Shown in pieces: positions 62,496-64,000 of a DNA stretch of 64,000 nucleotides; within the stretch, counting starts at the first letter, position 1, and each line of letters opens with the position of its first letter. Source of the stretch: Euwallacea fornicatus (lineage: Eukaryota; Arthropoda; Insecta; Coleoptera; Curculionidae); NCBI RefSeq assembly GCF_040115645.1, contig NC_089552.1:4464001-4528000 (forward strand), written 5' to 3'. A program made the position numbers and the translations under genes. The notes under the pieces are model-generated. The model was not told the DNA's origin and did no database searches. It saw nothing but the letters and a program-made list of their open reading frames with translations.

Positions 62496-64000
62496 CAGTA
62501 GTGGTCAAAATTATAGCAACTTTTTAAAATTTCAAATAATTTAGACTTAACGGCATAAATTCAAAATAGATTTTGAAAATATGATTTTACAACGACTGTT
62601 GATGATAGAAGTATATAACAATGAAACACTAATAATTTGTATACGAAAATAAAAAAATATATTCATTTCGACCTAGACGAAATAATTAAAAAGAGTAATA
62701 AAACTTCAACAAATTACAAGAGAATTGTTCAATAATTAATATTTTGTATAATACCCTAGCTGCTGAATAACTTCTGCACATCTACGTGGTATTGAATTTA
62801 TTAAATTGTTGATGTAATTGTTATCAATACTCTTCCAGGCTTCTTGAAGTGCCTGAAATAAATCCTGTAAATTGGAATATGTATTATTCCGAATTTTATT
62901 ATCCACATATTTCCACAAATTTTCTATGGGATCGAAATCGGGCGATTTCGATGGCCAAGCAAGAACTTCTATCCTTTCCTCTCTAAACCATTCTGAAACA
63001 AGTTTCGATTTATGTTTGGGGTCATTATCTTGTTGGAAAATGCTTCTTAGTGGCATGGTTTCTTGAAGAAATGGTTGTAAATGATTCCTGAGGATATCTC
63101 GATACATGAACCGATCCATGCGACCTTCTATTTTGTGAAGTGAACCCATACCAAAACCAGAGAAACAACCCCAAACCATAATCGAACCTCCTCCATGTTT
63201 TACGGTTGGTAAAACAAACTTTTTATGCAACTTTGGGCCATTGGGTCGTCTAACGTATGATGGGCCATCACTTTTAAATAAGTTAAATTTGGACTCATCG
63301 CTGAAAACTATCAATTTCCACTGTTCAGATGTCCAGTGTTGATAATCCTGCGCAAACTGAAGTAGGGCTATCACGTTTTTCTTAGACAGCAATGGTTTTT
63401 TCGCTGGTCGCCTACCAAATAATCAATTTTCCTCTAATCTCCTTCTTATGGTCTTGAAACTGATATGAGCTAGGCCCGTTTCCTCTAAATGTGATTTTAT
63501 ATGAGTGGATGATATAAATGGATTTTTTTGAAACATTCGAATTATCCATTTATCAGTTTTTCTTGTGCGTCCTGAATTTTCTTCAGCTGTTTCACTTCCT
63601 GTTTGTCTGAATTTGTAAATAATTCGAGATACAATTGACTGATGCACACCCAAACTCTTTACAATCTCGCTTTGCCGTTCGCCACTTTTACACCGCTCAT
63701 TGATAATCTTCCTGATCTCTAATGAGATTGTTTTACCTCGACCCATAATGAAACCATAATATAAAAGGTCTTTAAACACACAAGTCTGCAAATCAAGTGA
63801 AATTTTAAAATTCCAAGAGTTGCTGTATGTTTGTCCGGTATTGAAAAAATATGTTTTAATAGTTTCTTATAGGAATTGTTGATATTTTGTTTGGATGCAT
63901 TTTAAACATCAACGGTTGTGGAAGATAAATAATATAAAAACGTATATTGGGTTTAGCCGAGTAGATGCATTTTATTTAAAATTTTTAAAAGTTGCTATAA
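62496..64000 (-). mobile_element. Tc1-type transposon, family A, copy 2 (cut by the window end)
   Basis: Same element as at 49974 but in the opposite orientation, with very few differences. Its right terminus CAGTAGTGGTCAAAATTATA begins at 62496, directly after TATA. The left terminus runs off the window about 22 bp short of completion. Being this similar, the two copies transposed recently or have been homogenised. Confidence 0.92.
62736..63746 (-). pseudogene. Tc1-type DD34E transposase, family A copy 2, same in-frame stop
   Basis: The frame from ATG at 63746 to the stop at 62736 matches copy 1 except for two residues that I can see (KLVSEWF instead of KLVLEWF, and IQQLGYY instead of IQQRGYY). 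It carries the identical TGA at 63423-63425. All three catalytic residues and the helix-turn-helix region are present. Because both copies have the same stop, they descend from one already defective parent. Confidence 0.92.

Overview
This is AT-rich eukaryotic DNA from an insect nuclear genome. The evidence is many GT-AG introns of about 50-57 bp, conserved animal cell-cycle genes split over many small exons, insect-type promoter motifs (DRE TATCGATA, TATA plus initiator) and Tc1-type transposons. A beetle or another holometabolous insect fits, but I cannot name the species from sequence alone.

Layout: 1-10103 holds no gene I can recognise. From 10104 to 38186 four conserved genes lie on alternating strands as two head-to-head pairs. 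GNB1L-like (WD40, minus, 10104-11647) and mars/HURP (plus, 12463-15618) share an 815-bp divergent promoter region. Anillin/scraps (minus, 16788-25640, 19 coding exons) and APC1/shattered (plus, 26097-38186, 28 coding exons) share a 456-bp divergent promoter region. Mars and anillin meet tail to tail. I assembled every exon by hand. All phases close, giving predicted proteins of 330, 625, 1272 and 2019 aa, close to the usual sizes of their families.

Three of these four genes act in mitosis: spindle assembly (HURP), the cytokinetic ring (anillin) and the anaphase-promoting complex (APC1). HURP and anillin are APC/C substrates in vertebrates, and the HURP homologue here carries a KEN degron. The promoter regions contain Myb-type CAACGG/TAACGG sites, a TTCGAA (CHR-like) site, an E2F-like site and DRE sites.

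Downstream of APC1 is a four-exon gene for a 199-aa secreted protein that I do not recognise (39146-41119). It has its own TATA/initiator promoter and a poly(A) signal. From 41205 to 60000 the DNA is mostly non-coding. It includes a GC-rich island (about 43889-44211) ending in a good splice donor, which I read as a possible non-coding first exon of a gene extending rightward, and one 148-bp MITE.

The right end is a transposon cluster. Two nearly identical Tc1-type elements of one family lie in opposite orientation (49974-51491 and 62496 to the window end), and both carry the same in-frame TGA. Between them a different Tc1-type element (60852-62491) has had its 5' end replaced by an inverted copy of its own 3' end, giving two 333-bp, almost identical inverted arms that include transposase coding sequence. 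The second copy of the first family sits exactly against the TA duplication of this chimeric element.
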